Source: Bostrychus sinensis (lineage: Eukaryota > Chordata > Actinopteri > Gobiiformes > Eleotridae). Taken from it: a stretch of 64,000 bases of DNA. The position numbers and the translations under genes are program-made. The notes below the pieces were generated by a model. That model saw only the letters and a list, made by a program, of their open reading frames with translations. It was not told the DNA's origin and did not search any database. The stretch lies in assembly GCA_020698575.1 (NCBI GenBank), contig CM036243.1, positions 11,771,903 to 11,835,902 on the forward strand, read 5' to 3'. This document shows positions 26,501-35,438 of the stretch, in pieces; positions within the stretch are counted from its first letter, which is position 1; every line of letters starts with the position of its first letter.

Positions 26501-29500
26501 GTGTTCTTAGAGTACTTACATTTGGCCCAGATAAGTCAAGAGCGGGGTGAAACGACAAGCATCTGGGCTAAAAGCCTATGCCAAATTAATTATGAGAATC
26601 AGACAATTTACTGTAGCAACCCCTAAAGGAACCCCAAAGCGATATATAAGCTTTATATAGTTTTACATACTTTTAGGTAGTTTTATTTCATGTCATCCAT
26701 TGAAAAATTAATCAGAATTGTGTCATAACTGCTCAAACAACTGCGTGTTTTGTGTATACTTTTACTTTAGGAAAACCAGCACCACTGGAGATCAAACCAC
26801 TGCCAGAGTGGGAGGAGCCTTGTACGCCAGTCCGCTCACCTGTCACACGCTCATTTGCCAGAGAGTAAGTGTCCTAACACTTCAACTCTATCTTTAATCT
26901 ATGGGCTTGTTCACACCATTTTTTTCACTCCCCCATTACTAAATATGAGGTGACTGAGGATTTTTGTTTTCATTATTAGACTAGAAGTAATTGTAAATAA
27001 AAACAAACTGCAATCTCATAAAACCTTATTTTATCCACAACATATCAGGAAATGTGATATTTTACCATTTTTATGACACATAATAGTTCAGTTGAATTTG
27101 ATCACAGCAACTCGTCTCAAAAAAGAGTGGACTGGGCAACAAAAGGCAGGAAATAAAAAACATAGTGCTAAAACACCTTTGCCCCAGAGAAGATAATAGT
27201 GTTTTTGCTGGAGTTTTCCAAATTAATTCATTCTGTTTTTACAGTATATACATTTTCCACAGTGTCCAAACATTGGGAAATTGGGCTTATAGAAGATAAG
27301 CAGAGAAAAACATTGGAAGACCATTTTCTTATTTTCAGTAAGAAATAGAATTTGGTGTGAACAAATGCCTGGTTGAAAATTAACTTAAAAGTAGGCACTA
27401 ACACTTCATGCATTACATTAGTCACTTTGTAGTTAATGTAACAACATAATGAGTGGGAACGGTGGGATCTGTGTTTGCTTTACAGCATACAATATGCAAG
27501 TTATTGGCTTATGTGGGAATGGGTCTATTTGTATGCCTGGTGCTACAGGGATTCCTTTGGAGGCAGTGGCTGCCTCGACTATTTTTCTACATTTACTTTG
27601 TGCTCACTAGAGGGCTGTGTTTCCCTGGAAGTTAGCGTGTAAACATTCTGAATGCTCCTCAGTTTCTCTAGGTTTCCAATCCCACCGAGACCTGCGTCAG
27701 TGCATAGTACAGCTTCCAGCACTGACTCCGAGGAATGTGATGACAATTATGTACCCATGGTCCCCACAGATGAACCAGTATGTAACACAACATTATTAAC
27801 GCATTACTATCTTAAATCACTTAAAATACATGACTGTTTAAATTGGTGTGGTTCTACAGATTGCAATTAACACTTGAATTAAGTAACTGACATGGCCCAA
27901 AAGAATAGAAGTATTTCTATATACATTGGAAATAGCGCAGCTGTGGAGCCCGGATCCATCCTAATCGCCATCTCACAGTGTGGACAAATGACTGGTTGCT
28001 GCAGAGGGACTCCTCGACACTTCTTCTCTTCTCTTCACAGCTTTGGTTCATCCTGTTGCTCCCTTCACTTTTTGTTCTTTTGCTTGGCAGCTCTTAAATT
28101 GCAACTTGCTTTTTTTTTTTCTTTTTCTTTTTTTTAACAGGATTCATCTTTGCTGCCTCTCTTTAAATTCACAGGTCACACACATTTTTTTATCCCTACA
28201 GTTTACTTATTGAAGGAGCTGTTTTCTACATTGATTTGCTATTGATTTTTTCTTCTTTTTCATCTGTCCTTTTCTCGCTGACGCTCTTTCATCACTTGTG
28301 TTAATTTTTGTTCTTTCTGGCTTTGCCACTACAGTCTGCTACATCTTCACCTGTTTTCTTTTTTCTGCTATTTTCCTAACTTTTGCTAGAGAGGAGTCCT
28401 TCTACTGCACAGTCCCCATCACCCCTGTAAAGAGGGAGGTGGAGGAAGTTGACCCCGTAGAGGAGGTGAGCAGGGTTGCCAACATAAAAATGCATGGCTT
28501 ACCCTGTCAGCAAACTACAGTATATTGTGTGATTTAATGAAAGAATTAAATTCTAGTCCAGGTTTGGCTAGGTAATAGTGGTTGCAGTGATATTTATTAG
28601 ACTGTAGTTCACCATTGTAGTTCCCATAACTCCACCTGTAGTTTAAAATAACATTAGTAATGCTGCACGTATCATTGTGTTGTCACAATACCAGAACAAA
28701 AGCTTGCTTGGTCTATAGAGCATTTATATGAAGATCAGTCCCAGCCAGACCCATTCACTTTCTCAGAGCAAAGTGAAGGGGTCTAACACCTTTCCCCCTC
28801 AAAGCTATTACCACTGATGTTTTGCAATGGTAAAGATGGTGTACTGCCCAGACCTAGAGTTAACAAGTTTGTGGAAGATGAATATCCCAATCTTGCAATA
28901 GCACAGAATTTGTTATAAAATTCCTAGATCATCTGTTCCACACCCAAAACTATTTTTTGGTCCTTGCCCTATTACTGACCATTTCTAACAAACCAACGCT
29001 GCCGGAAATCATTTTAGACCATGATTCACTATTTTATGCAAAAAAAAAAATCAGTAAGTTCTTTCCACAAGAGCGTAAGAAAAACACATGTATGGTGATC
29101 TTTATTAAAAACTATTATAAAAAGAATTGCTTTGATGTTTTTTGTGACAACACAAATAAAGTGTGTATGTGTTTTATATGTATTTCACAGTGAGACCTTT
29201 TTAATTGAATTATCCTTGAATAAAATAATTCTTTCATGGCATCTAGAACATGAAGCTTGTTCCTCCAATGACTGCTGATGGTGGCAGCAGCCCCATGACT
29301 AAGCCAAAAGGAGACAAGCAGGTGGAGTATCTAGATTTGGATCTCAACTCTGGCACTTCTACCCCACCTAGAAAGGTAAGAACAAAATTGCATTTGTATT
29401 TAATATTTGAAAGACACACAGACCTCAAATTATGCTGGTATAGAAAATACCAGACTAATTAAATGTGCAATAGGCTGCTCTTAGAAAGCTGAGGAAAATA

Positions 29501-30060
29501 AGTTAGTTGCTCATTTGAGCTATAACTAACTGATGGACTTCAGAGTGTAATAAATAACTGATAATTTAAGCTTTAACTAGGAGCACTTGGAGACGTATTT
29601 GGTAAAAGTGTCTTCTAGTTCTAAGGCAATTGCTCTATTCTTTGAGCTACAAAGTCCTTATATGACACTATGGTTAACTAATGAAATGATTTGTTCTTTT
29701 ACTGACCCCTTGTGGCTGGAGTTTTCTGTAGCTCTAGATCTGTTTCTTGGTCCGTTATTGACCTTTCCTGAAAATTTCTGAAAATTCTGACTATTCCACA
29801 ATTCTAGTATTTTCAGGAACAAAACAATGTGCAGTTTTACAGTCCATGAAATGCAACTTATCCTGTGTCTAAATATTGTAATGATAATTTTTTGTTTGTA
29901 GATGAAAAGCAATGGGGGAGGCATGACTGCATCAGATGAGCGTGTTGACTACGTAGTTGTGGACCGTCAGCGGACACAGGCACTAAAAAGTACCAGAGAG
30001 GCCTGGAATGATGGTCGGCAGTCTACAGAGACGGACACCCCTAACAAAGGAACTAAGTGA
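14400..30060 (+). CDS. gab1: GRB2-associated-binding protein 1 (gab1), exons 2 to last; first exon upstream of window
   Basis: Cytoplasmic and membrane docking adaptor. After growth-factor or MET receptor activation it is tyrosine-phosphorylated and recruits SHP2, PI3K p85, CRK/PLC-gamma and GRB2. Constitutive exons: 14400-14528, 15275-15440, 18183-18417, 19380-20044, 21759-21853, 22013-22313, 26771-26864, 27672-27777, 29247-29375 and 29902-30060. They total 2079 bases, all GT-AG, with phases that agree across every junction, giving 692 residues. Optional exons are at 24873-24965 and 28394-28465. Visible parts are the PH domain from AWKKRWFVLR onward, six YxxP motifs (CRK-type), three YVPM motifs (p85), a proline-rich PPPRPPKP stretch (GRB2/MET region), PVDRNLKPDRK (RxxK-type GRB2 SH3 site), and C-terminal VEYLDL and DYVVV (SHP2). 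Adding about 24 residues from exon 1 gives roughly the size of mammalian GAB1 (694-724 residues). GAB2 and GAB3 are less likely because PH and tail residues follow GAB1 closely. Confidence 0.97.
15275..15440 (+). CDS. gab1: gab1 exon 3: rest of PH domain
   Basis: 166 bases, starts in phase 0 and ends with one base of a split codon. It encodes VDAGLTFNKKDLEHSFIFD and the C-terminal PH helix with DMNKWVHSICEICGFNPTDD. The acceptor is ctgcttcag and the donor gtaaga. This is near-identical to the second half of the GAB1 PH domain. Confidence 0.97.
15441..18182 (+). other. gab1: gab1 intron between exons 3 and 4
   Basis: No exon is seen. A dispersed repeat with phrases such as gatggtgatccagatcaccg and ttgctaacagccaacaaacc occupies about 16690-17110, and a related copy is at 58060-58400. 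The remainder is AT-rich and unremarkable. Confidence 0.7.
16690..17110 (+). repeat. Dispersed fish repeat, copy 1
   Basis: Shares order and wording with 58060-58400: a block on gatccagatcac, a block mentioning cttgtgt and tatt, a block pairing cattacagaccttttctgaa with related text, and a final run ttgctaacagccaacaaacc. Short pieces of the same family appear near 28955, 29700 and 56730. It has no coding content. Confidence 0.5.
18183..18417 (+). CDS. gab1: gab1 exon 4: linker after the PH domain
   Basis: 235 bases. It completes the split codon from exon 3 and ends with two bases of the next. The protein is a Pro/Ser-rich disordered linker. It contains the conserved block PPPYQPVQVPHLES and then EDYLWLVNCESKKPDPHR, matching EDPQDYLLLINCQSKKPEP-type residues in other vertebrate GAB1. 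The donor is gttaga. A decayed look-alike of its 3' end lies about 216 bases downstream. Confidence 0.95.
18575..18645 (+). pseudogene. Decayed partial copy of gab1 exon 4 3' end
   Basis: Read in frame, this gives QEYLLLEECESR, against EDYLWLVNCESKK in exon 4. The bases also agree beyond the codons: tgtgagagca is identical in both, and ccccacaggttagatt pairs with gtccacaagctagtct. The copy is 216 bases downstream, has no donor at the expected place and ends in a stop (TGA). The upstream gcag acceptor gives the wrong phase for exon 3. It reads as a relic of a local duplication. Confidence 0.4.
18815..19056 (+). mobile_element. tRNA-derived SINE
   Basis: Begins with cgggcaatacggtggcacag and cctcacagcaagaaggtcct. 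Next comes a box B-like gggtttgattcctgg, then tgtgtggagtttgcatgttc, and it ends tttaataaaggtcaaataaa plus an A-run. This is the layout of a very common fish SINE. It lies in the gab1 intron between exons 4 and 5, in the same direction as the gene. Confidence 0.8.
19380..20044 (+). CDS. gab1: gab1 exon 5: main tyrosine-docking and proline-rich exon
   Basis: 665 bases, the largest exon. It begins HAKSTSSETDLNDNLPSH, diagnostic of GAB1. It carries YDSP, YHLP, YQVP, YSVP and YCVP motifs, which bind CRK-type SH2 domains when phosphorylated, plus EIYTF and ISYDF. The PPPRPPKP block is the first GRB2 SH3 site and lies in the region that serves MET binding in mammals. It ends TVDCSRLRK with a split codon; the donor is gttggt. 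The open frame runs on into the intron to 20241, but this part is not GAB-like. Confidence 0.96.
20045..21758 (+). other. gab1: gab1 intron between exons 5 and 6
   Basis: AT-rich intron. It holds a short repeat piece near 20180-20260 and nothing else that I can support. Confidence 0.6.
21759..21853 (+). CDS. gab1: gab1 exon 6: YDIP motif
   Basis: 95 bases, two bases completing the previous codon and then 31 codons, ending in phase 0. It encodes QDCYDIPRSFPSDKSCSFD. The YDIP tyrosine is a conserved CRK/PLC-gamma docking site of GAB1. The acceptor is tctttcag and the donor gtaagt. It is too short to stand out as an open reading frame and was found by splice phase and homology. Confidence 0.93.
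22013..22313 (+). CDS. gab1: gab1 exon 7: two YVPM sites and RxxK GRB2 site
   Basis: 301 bases, phase 0 start and one base left over at the end. It carries DQNYVPMSANSP and EANYVPMTPSN, two PI3K p85 SH2 sites. The highly conserved VPPPAHMGFRSSPKTPPRRP block follows, then PPPVDRNLKPDRK, the atypical RxxK motif bound by the C-terminal SH3 of GRB2. The donor is gtgaga. The optional exon 24873-24965 follows directly after this motif. Confidence 0.96.
22630..23450 (+). mobile_element. Tc1/mariner-like element, internally deleted
   Basis: Contains transposase-derived DNA with tttgtggactgatgagaaga, tttggaaggtgtgtgtcc and cgggacctggacaatttcct, phrases of the catalytic region of Tc1-like elements. 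The right end matches the usual terminus: gaaacatttaagtgtgacaa, then ctttttcacaccactg. The reading frame is broken and much of the transposase is missing. It sits between gab1 exon 7 and the long-isoform exon. Confidence 0.75.
24873..24965 (+). CDS. gab1: gab1 optional exon (long-isoform cassette)
   Basis: 93 bases, with phase 1 at both ends, so it can be skipped or included without changing frame. Included, it gives 31 residues beginning GQSPKIIRAKGVGLERTDSQ and ending in RGRRK. This aligns with the 30-residue insert that separates the 724- and 694-residue human GAB1 isoforms (GQSPKILR and ERTDSQTIG blocks). The acceptor is caccaatcag, with a weak pyrimidine tract, and the donor gtaggt. The weak acceptor fits regulated inclusion. 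Confidence 0.9.
25195..25410 (+). repeat. Old SINE relic
   Basis: Keeps the order of a common fish SINE body: cttcctcccaccctccaaag, acatgcatttggcaaattgg, a tgtgtgtcagtttgtctctg run, and gtccagggtgtactctgcct. Both ends are worn. It lies in the gab1 intron after the long-isoform exon. Confidence 0.5.
25560..26190 (-). mobile_element. LINE 3' end, 5'-truncated
   Basis: The minus-strand frame 26173-25889 encodes MTWGNTYKTRRNPVFLLQKK and then NPLFIHLKTLKFYDQVDLYT and FMYKAKQ. This is the usual C-terminal domain after reverse transcriptase in a fish LINE family. A 3' UTR follows towards an A-rich end near 25580. The upstream part of the element is missing. Confidence 0.7.
26771..26864 (+). CDS. 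gab1: gab1 exon 8
   Basis: 94 bases. It encodes KPAPLEIKPLPEWEEP and then PVTRSFARE, matching VKPAPLEIKPLPEWEE and RSFARD in mammalian GAB1. The acceptor is tttactttag and the donor gtaagt. The incoming phase accepts either exon 7 or the optional exon. Confidence 0.95.
27672..27777 (+). CDS. gab1: gab1 exon 9: third YVPM site
   Basis: 106 bases, one base completing the split codon and then 35 codons, ending in phase 0. It encodes FPIPPRPASVHSTASSTDS and then DDNYVPMVPTDEP. The YVPM is the third p85 site (around human Tyr589). The acceptor is tttctctag and the donor gtatgt. Confidence 0.94.
28394..28465 (+). CDS. gab1: gab1 candidate second optional exon, not recognised from mammals
   Basis: A 72-base open segment, 24 codons, phase 0 at both ends, so it would fit between exons 9 and 10 without shifting frame. 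It encodes ESFYCTVPITP followed by an acidic and basic stretch ending VDPVEE. Upstream are a near-perfect branch site (cctaac), a strong pyrimidine tract, and three overlapping AG dinucleotides; only the last gives this frame. The donor is gaggtgagc, close to consensus. I know of no such segment in human GAB1. It could be a fish-specific exon, one shared more widely but rarely annotated, or a chance cryptic exon. Confidence 0.55.
29247..29375 (+). CDS. gab1: gab1 exon 10: YLDL SHP2 site
   Basis: 129 bases, phase 0 at both ends. It encodes NMKLVPPMTADGGSSPM and then KPKGDKQVEYLDLDLNSG, ending PPRK. VEYLDLDL is the first half of the paired SHP2 docking site (human Tyr627). The acceptor is ggcatctag and the donor gtaaga. 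Confidence 0.96.
29902..30060 (+). CDS. gab1: gab1 last coding exon: DYVVV SHP2 site and stop
   Basis: 159 bases including the TGA stop at 30058-30060. It encodes SDERVDYVVVDRQRTQALK and then REAWNDGRQSTETDTPN. DYVVV is the second SHP2 SH2 site (human Tyr659). The C-terminal tail closely follows mammalian GAB1. The acceptor is tttgtttgtag. Confidence 0.96.
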   Translation: MKSNGGGMTASDERVDYVVVDRQRTQALKSTREAWNDGRQSTETDTPNKGTK

Positions 30061-31860
30061 CCTGCGGTTCCAGACATCCATCAAGCCCCAGCAGCTAACC
30101 CATCGAGCTTCTCAAACTGTTTAAAGCTCAGTTCTGTGGGATGGTCCAGGGAAATCATGTCCTGAGTGAGGAGAGGGCAGTTGATCTGCTATCAAACCCG
30201 CGGCTGCACTGTACTTACAGTTGTAGGTGAAGTGTCAGCCAACAATAAGCTGTATGCAATGTGAACGCAGGTGGCAAGACCGGACTTGTCCTTTGGGTTT
30301 GACTGTTGCCAATTCATGGACATTGAAATGCCTCCTTAAATCAGAGTCAATGTTTTTGTTCTGTTTATCACCTTCAGTGGCTTCTGGACTGGATTGGTCC
30401 AGAGTTAACATTTCCTAAATTAAAATGCTGTTTGATATTGTTTTGGAGTGCAAGTACATTTACTTGGTAACAGGATCACAGTTTTTGTCAGTCCGTGCAA
30501 CATGTTGCTAGTTACTAGTTAATGTGCTGATGTCAGTTACACTTGCTTTATTAAGTTCATTGACACTGATTACAAAATTAGCTTTACATTTTCTCATTGG
30601 CCAAAGGTATGGGGCTAATATTATAGCCATTTGTGAATCTGTACTGAGAGTTGCACAGATATGTGTCATCAATCAATGGGAGCGTCCCTTACTGGAGTGT
30701 ATTAAAAGCATTATAAAAGCACATAAAGGCAAGCCTGTATGACACCTTAAGGTCTATTATCTTCCACAGATGATTCATATTACAATATACCTTTAAATGA
30801 TTAAACATGTTTCTTCAAATACAATAAAAAGTTGAATAATTCTGATTTAGTATTGTGCACACACAAATATAAATACTCTTGCACAACTCAGACGGACATA
30901 TTCTCAAATAGTTTTGCTTATGTCTGTGTCCAAGGCAAACTTAACAGTGACTGTGAGTTCCAATTTCATGTAGATTTAATATGAGCAGTTTCAGGCTAGG
31001 TTCAGTTCATATTAGTTCAGCCTACTCCACAAGTGCTTTGATCCAACATGACAAAAGCACAAAGACTGTACAAAAAGTATTATGTATATAAACATGATAA
31101 GTGTCCTTGATTTATATGGATTTTCCAGTGTGTGTGACTAAAAGGCTTGTGGGTTCTGCAGGGTAGAATCCTTCACCTAATCTAGGTGGCATCAGGACTA
31201 AAGAATGAATTACTGTGACTTTTAATCCAACGTGACAGGATTTCTCTAAGTTATGCAAAGGTGTCAAACTTAGGCTAGAGAGAGCAAATCAGGTACTCTT
31301 TGTAAAAGGCATACTAATACAACTATCCATGTGTAATTTATTTTTCACGTTATTTTATTGGGGGGTAGTCCTGTTCACTTTAAACTCGGTGTTCCTTGTT
31401 GTTGAGGAGCATGCTGAAGTCGGCTTAGTTTGACAAGCACTGGTCAGTTACTTTCACACATTCACTGAGATTTCCTACTTTCTTGTCATAGGTTTAATTT
31501 ATTTCAAATTGAACTTCCATTATGTTTTTTAATCAAAATCCTCCATGTTCACATTAACCGTGACGTCTTTTATGCACAGTGATGGTAACATGCATACAAC
31601 TCTGCTTTACTAAGTGGTGACTGTCACTCACAAGTCCCAAGCATGTGCTACCATGGAAAATAATTTCTGCTGTATATAGTCTGCCATAGATTATTTGAAA
31701 AAATGTGCCTACTAAGTCATCTTTGTTCTGTCACTATTTCCTATTTGCATTTTCTTTGTGATAGAAACTGCGAGGCTGATGATGCTTTATCTTTTTTAAT
31801 GAATCTTGACAGAAATGTAAATTTTAAAAATGGACTAAATAAAAAAAAAACAAGTTAAAC
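30061..31860 (+). other. gab1: gab1 3' untranslated region (extent inferred)
   Basis: AT-rich sequence without a convincing reading frame follows the gab1 stop. AATAAA signals are at 30823-30828 and at 31838-31843; the second is followed at once by an A-run. Either could end the transcript, giving UTRs of about 0.8 and 1.8 kb. Which one is used cannot be told from sequence alone. Confidence 0.6.
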
Positions 31861-31874
31861 ATTTTTGATTGATA

Positions 31875-31935
31875 TGTCTCTTCCTCTGCCACAGTGAATC
31901 ATCTGCCTCCATTTAACCCTGTCCTCTGCATCCTC
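31875..31935 (-). repeat. RTE-type LINE 3' tail fragment
   Basis: On the minus strand it reads gaggatgcagaggacagggt, then atggaggcagatgattcact. This is the conserved end of a common fish LINE. A second, longer copy on the same strand is at about 44500-44665. Confidence 0.55.
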
Positions 31936-32869
31936 TTCTCAAACAACTGTTTTTGTTTTGTTTTGTTTTTTTTGTTTTTCAGTGCTAGACCCTCTTCCTT
32001 TATTTTTCTTTTTTTCTTTATTTATATTTATTTTTCAGATAGTATGCAGAGCTGCAAGAAATAGCCCTACTCAAAAGTAAAAGTACTGTTACTTCAGAAC
32101 AATATTTCTTTAGTAGAATTTGAAGTACTTTACAAAATCATTACATGAGTAAATGTAACAAATTAGGCTAAATGTAAACTTTACTTTTGAAAGTCGTTTT
32201 TTGCATTAGTACAGCAAAAACTACTACAACCAGTATTGTTACTACAAATGTAGTACTACTACATTCTATTACTACATTATTGCTGTCACTAATACTACTA
32301 CAACTAGCCTTAGTTATAACTGGGGTCACACAAGGGCTACTTTTTTTCAATAGTTATATTTACTTTAGTAAAAGTGATTGTTTTTTCCTCAAAGATGAAC
32401 TGAAAGAGGCCAATGTTTTGTTTTGTTTTTTGTTTTTTTACAACTATCTAGCTTGTACTTTCCACTACTGTAGTAAGAGATGCGGATATTGTGAGCTTTG
32501 GAAGAAGATAATGGGCTATAGCCTACATCATAACAATCTCACACTGTTGAACAGTCTGTAGGGATGTAAGTGTTAAGTCTGTCTAGGCTCCATCTGAGTG
32601 TGCTGTTGTGCACTGTGCATTAGGCACAAGGAAAACTAAAACACAACTTAAACTAATAGCACACGCGTGTAACGTGTGTCTCTGAAAAATGAACTATACA
32701 ATAGCCTAATACTGATGTTTGTGCTGTTACTAGAGGAAGGTAAGCTAACGAGAATTACACACAGAAGAGCTGCCATTGTGAGGACTCACGTTGCCACCTA
32801 CTGCCATTTGATCCGTTTTTGTTTCCGTCCATGTAATAAGCAGACCTGCAGTAGAACCACATAGCAAGC

Positions 32870-33151
32870 AAAGTCGGGCCAATTCTGGCTGCGTTACGCC
32901 AGTATTGGTTGAATTCCGGGTCGGCTGAAGCACTGGTATCCTTGAATGGGCCGACCATCCATGGGGCCGATCCACACGCAGTAGTAGTGTCTGTTCCTAT
33001 GTTTCCTAATCGGCCCAATCAAGGTTTGATGCCCGGTTCCCGAAGTTGGACGTAATTGCGGATGTGGGCCAATAGAAAAAAATAGAGTCACTTTTCAGGG
33101 ACTGTGCCACAATTGGGCCAGGGACCATGCCAACACTGGCCCAAAATTGAG
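32870..33151. repeat. Repeat with recurring gggcca/tggccc phrases
   Basis: Runs through repeated short phrases such as cgggccaattctggctgcgt, cgaatgggccg-like steps, attgggccagggaccatgcc and actggcccaaaattgag. Several overlapping minus-strand frames are read through it, as expected for a degenerate repeat. It abuts the first visible exon of the USP37-like gene with no pyrimidine tract between them, so it may have replaced the upstream exons. Confidence 0.45.
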
Positions 33152-34290
33152 CCAAGAGAAAACAGCTCATGAGTTTCTCACTGCAGTGATGGACCAAATC
33201 CAGGACTTGGCTCCTTCACTGCAGAGATTTGCTTGCAGTCAGGGCACTACTTACACCTGCCCAGTGAAGGAGCAGATGAGGTTCAGCATGGAGAGGACCA
33301 GGACCTGCAGGAGGTATGGACACACCCCACACACTCAGACTGGATTAGCTGCTCAGAGCTTCATGTTTAATGTGTTTATTTCTGCAGATGTGGTATGGGG
33401 TCATCCAGAAGAGAGTTCTTCACAAACCTCTCCCTGGACCTCTTTCCTGGTTGGTCCACTGAGCGCCTTCTGGAGCATCATCTGAAGGTATGTTTGGAAA
33501 GGGAATTGTGCATTTATCTGACTCAAAAGTGTTTTGATGCATCTGTATTTATAATGTACAATGGCACATAAACAATTAAATACACGTGTCTTTTGCAGGA
33601 GACAGAGCTGGAGTTCAGGTGTAAGTGTGGAGGCTCAATGTCCAGCCAAAAAGCAGCCTTTGCGTCTCTGCCAAAGTAAGTTAAAATGTAATGATAAAAT
33701 AGGAGGCCTTCACTTTGTACATTGTAACCCCTTTTATACATTTTGTCACACAGTGTCCTCATTCTCAACCTGAAGAGGTTCACCTACAACTCCAACTTTA
33801 TGCAGGAAAAGATGAATGCTCCCAACTATATAAATAGGGACCTTGTGGTGTCATCAAAACAGGTAAAAATAACTATTGTTAGTAAATACTAGTTGTGGAG
33901 GAACAGTACAAGTAATTAGTGAATATAACTCAATTTTCTTCTTTTTTTTTTTAGGATGCAGGCTGTTTCAGCTTAGTCGGCATAATGTCTCATTTAGGAT
34001 TTTCAGCTGACCATGGTGAGATACTTATTTTATACATATTTTTGCAAATAAAAATGACATATTTCCTTTTATTTTTTTGTTATTTTCAACCAATAACTAA
34101 CTTAAAATTTTCTGTTCTTTTAGGACACTACATTTGCGACAGGCTGGATCCTGAGGATGATCCATCAGAGCTCACAGATAAATGGCTGACATTTGATGAC
34201 TCTAACGTGTTTCCATCAACTGGGAGAGACTGCAGCAGGAAGAGAGAGAAGTCAGCCTACGTCCTTCTCTACAAGAGGATCATGGTCTAA
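33152..34290 (+). CDS. USP37-like ubiquitin-specific protease, C-terminal catalytic part, 5' end missing
   Basis: Six exons with good splice sites and agreeing phases: 33152-33313, 33388-33487, 33599-33675, 33754-33862, 33955-34015 and 34124-34290 (TAA). Together they give 224 residues of a peptidase C19 domain: TAHEFLTAVMDQIQ, YTCPV, a zinc-type pair TCRRCGMG and FRCKCGG, REFFTNLSLDLF, LPNVLILNLKRFTYN, the His box GHYICD, then DKWLTFDDS and SAYVLLYKR. Family order and words (NLSLDL, LKR, HYI) point to USP37/26/29 relatives, without the long insert carrying UIMs. The Cys box (GNTCYMN type) is not found anywhere upstream to 31860, and a repeat directly adjoins the first exon. As seen it could not cleave ubiquitin. 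It may be a 5'-truncated segmental duplicate that kept its introns, or part of a gene whose first exons lie elsewhere. Confidence 0.75.
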
Positions 34291-34471
34291 GCATCTGGCT
34301 AAGTACCTGAAAGTAACCAGGTCCAGGTAGAGCCTAAACATAGGCTCTGCTTGGCCCTGTTCATTTCCAGATTCTATACACCTAAAGGCTTATGCTAAAG
34401 TTTTGAGACTTTGGTGTAAGTCTGGGTGCAGTAAAATTATAAAAAGTGTAAATTAATGAGTAACTCACCCC
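34275..34471 (+). repeat. USP37-like stop codon and 3' UTR, copy 1
   Basis: Covers gaggatcatggtctaa (the stop) and about 180 bases of 3' UTR. It is almost identical to 35242-35438, 967 bases away in the same direction. In this copy the poly(A) signal position reads AGTAAA (34430-34435). Confidence 0.85.
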
Positions 34472-34867
34472 TAGTCCCACAGTTGCGTGGAAAAAATTTT
34501 GAGCCATAGTTTGCGAATTTCTAGAGCTAATTTCCTAATGTGGCACCAGTGCAAAATGTCTTTAGACAATGAAAAACGAATGAAAATTGCGGGGAGTGGG
34601 GCAAACTTCACAGTTCACAATCACTGTGCGTTAGGGTGCATCAGACCCCCCTTGATTTTTAAAATGCCTTTATATTCTTATGGCTGTATAATATAAATGT
34701 TTTACCTCACAAAAAAATATTTTGGTAAAAATTTCATACATTTTGATGAACATTTACCCAGTCCACATCGGGCTTGAAAAAAAGGAAAATAATGATAAAA
34801 TCACTAAAAGCAGCTGACAACAAGGGGGCAAGAGACTGCGAAATGTTAGAAAATCTGTTCACACACT

Positions 34868-35180
34868 GCAAAAAATCTATATCTACATTAGATAAAATTA
34901 CTTGAATTCGGATTATTAATCTTGATTTGAGCAATAATTCAGATTATCAATCTTGATTTAAGCAAAAAAATAACTAGGTTAGATTTATTTATTTATTAGG
35001 TAACTTATTACTAGATTATTTTTCTTGTTTCAAAGTATTTTTCTCTGTTTCAAGCTATTTTTACTTATTTCAAGCAAAATTATTTTACCCCATGGACAGA
35101 TAATTTTGCTTGAAATAAGTAAAAAAAAAATTGCTTGAAACACGGAAAAAATACTTTGAAACAAGGCAAATAATACAGCA
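34868..35180. mobile_element. Foldback MITE
   Basis: Starts cactgcaaaaaatctatatc, a frequent fish MITE end. The part 35017-35172 is a near-perfect inverted repeat of about 75-base arms around ccccatggacag: ttgtttcaaagtatttttc on one side and gaaaaaatactttgaaacaa-like text on the other. It has no coding content. It lies between the two copies of the USP 3' UTR. Confidence 0.7.
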
Positions 35181-35241
35181 TATATAACATGTATAACATT
35201 AGCGGCCCCATTTTTTAATTTAGTAAAAGAGCCTTGTGAAT

Positions 35242-35438
35242 GAGGATCATGGTCTAAATATCTGACTGAGTATCTGAAACTAACCAGGTCCAGGTAGAGC
35301 CTAAACATAGGCTCTGCTTGGCCCTGTTCATTTCCAGATTCTATACACCTAAAGGCTTATGCTAAAGTTTTGAGACTTTGGTGTAAGTCTGGGTGCAATA
35401 AAATTATAAAAAAGTGTAAATTAATGAGTAACTAACCC
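35242..35438 (+). repeat. USP37-like 3' UTR, copy 2, with canonical poly(A) signal
   Basis: Direct duplicate of 34275-34471. Here the poly(A) signal is the canonical AATAAA (35397-35402). Between the copies lies the foldback element 34868-35180. A weaker third echo (cttgtgaatgatgatctata) is near 35530. Confidence 0.85.

Noticed and set aside
32200..32330. ACT/AGT-rich frames of 60 and 124 codons
   Set aside because: They arise from low-complexity trinucleotide sequence that is open on both strands.
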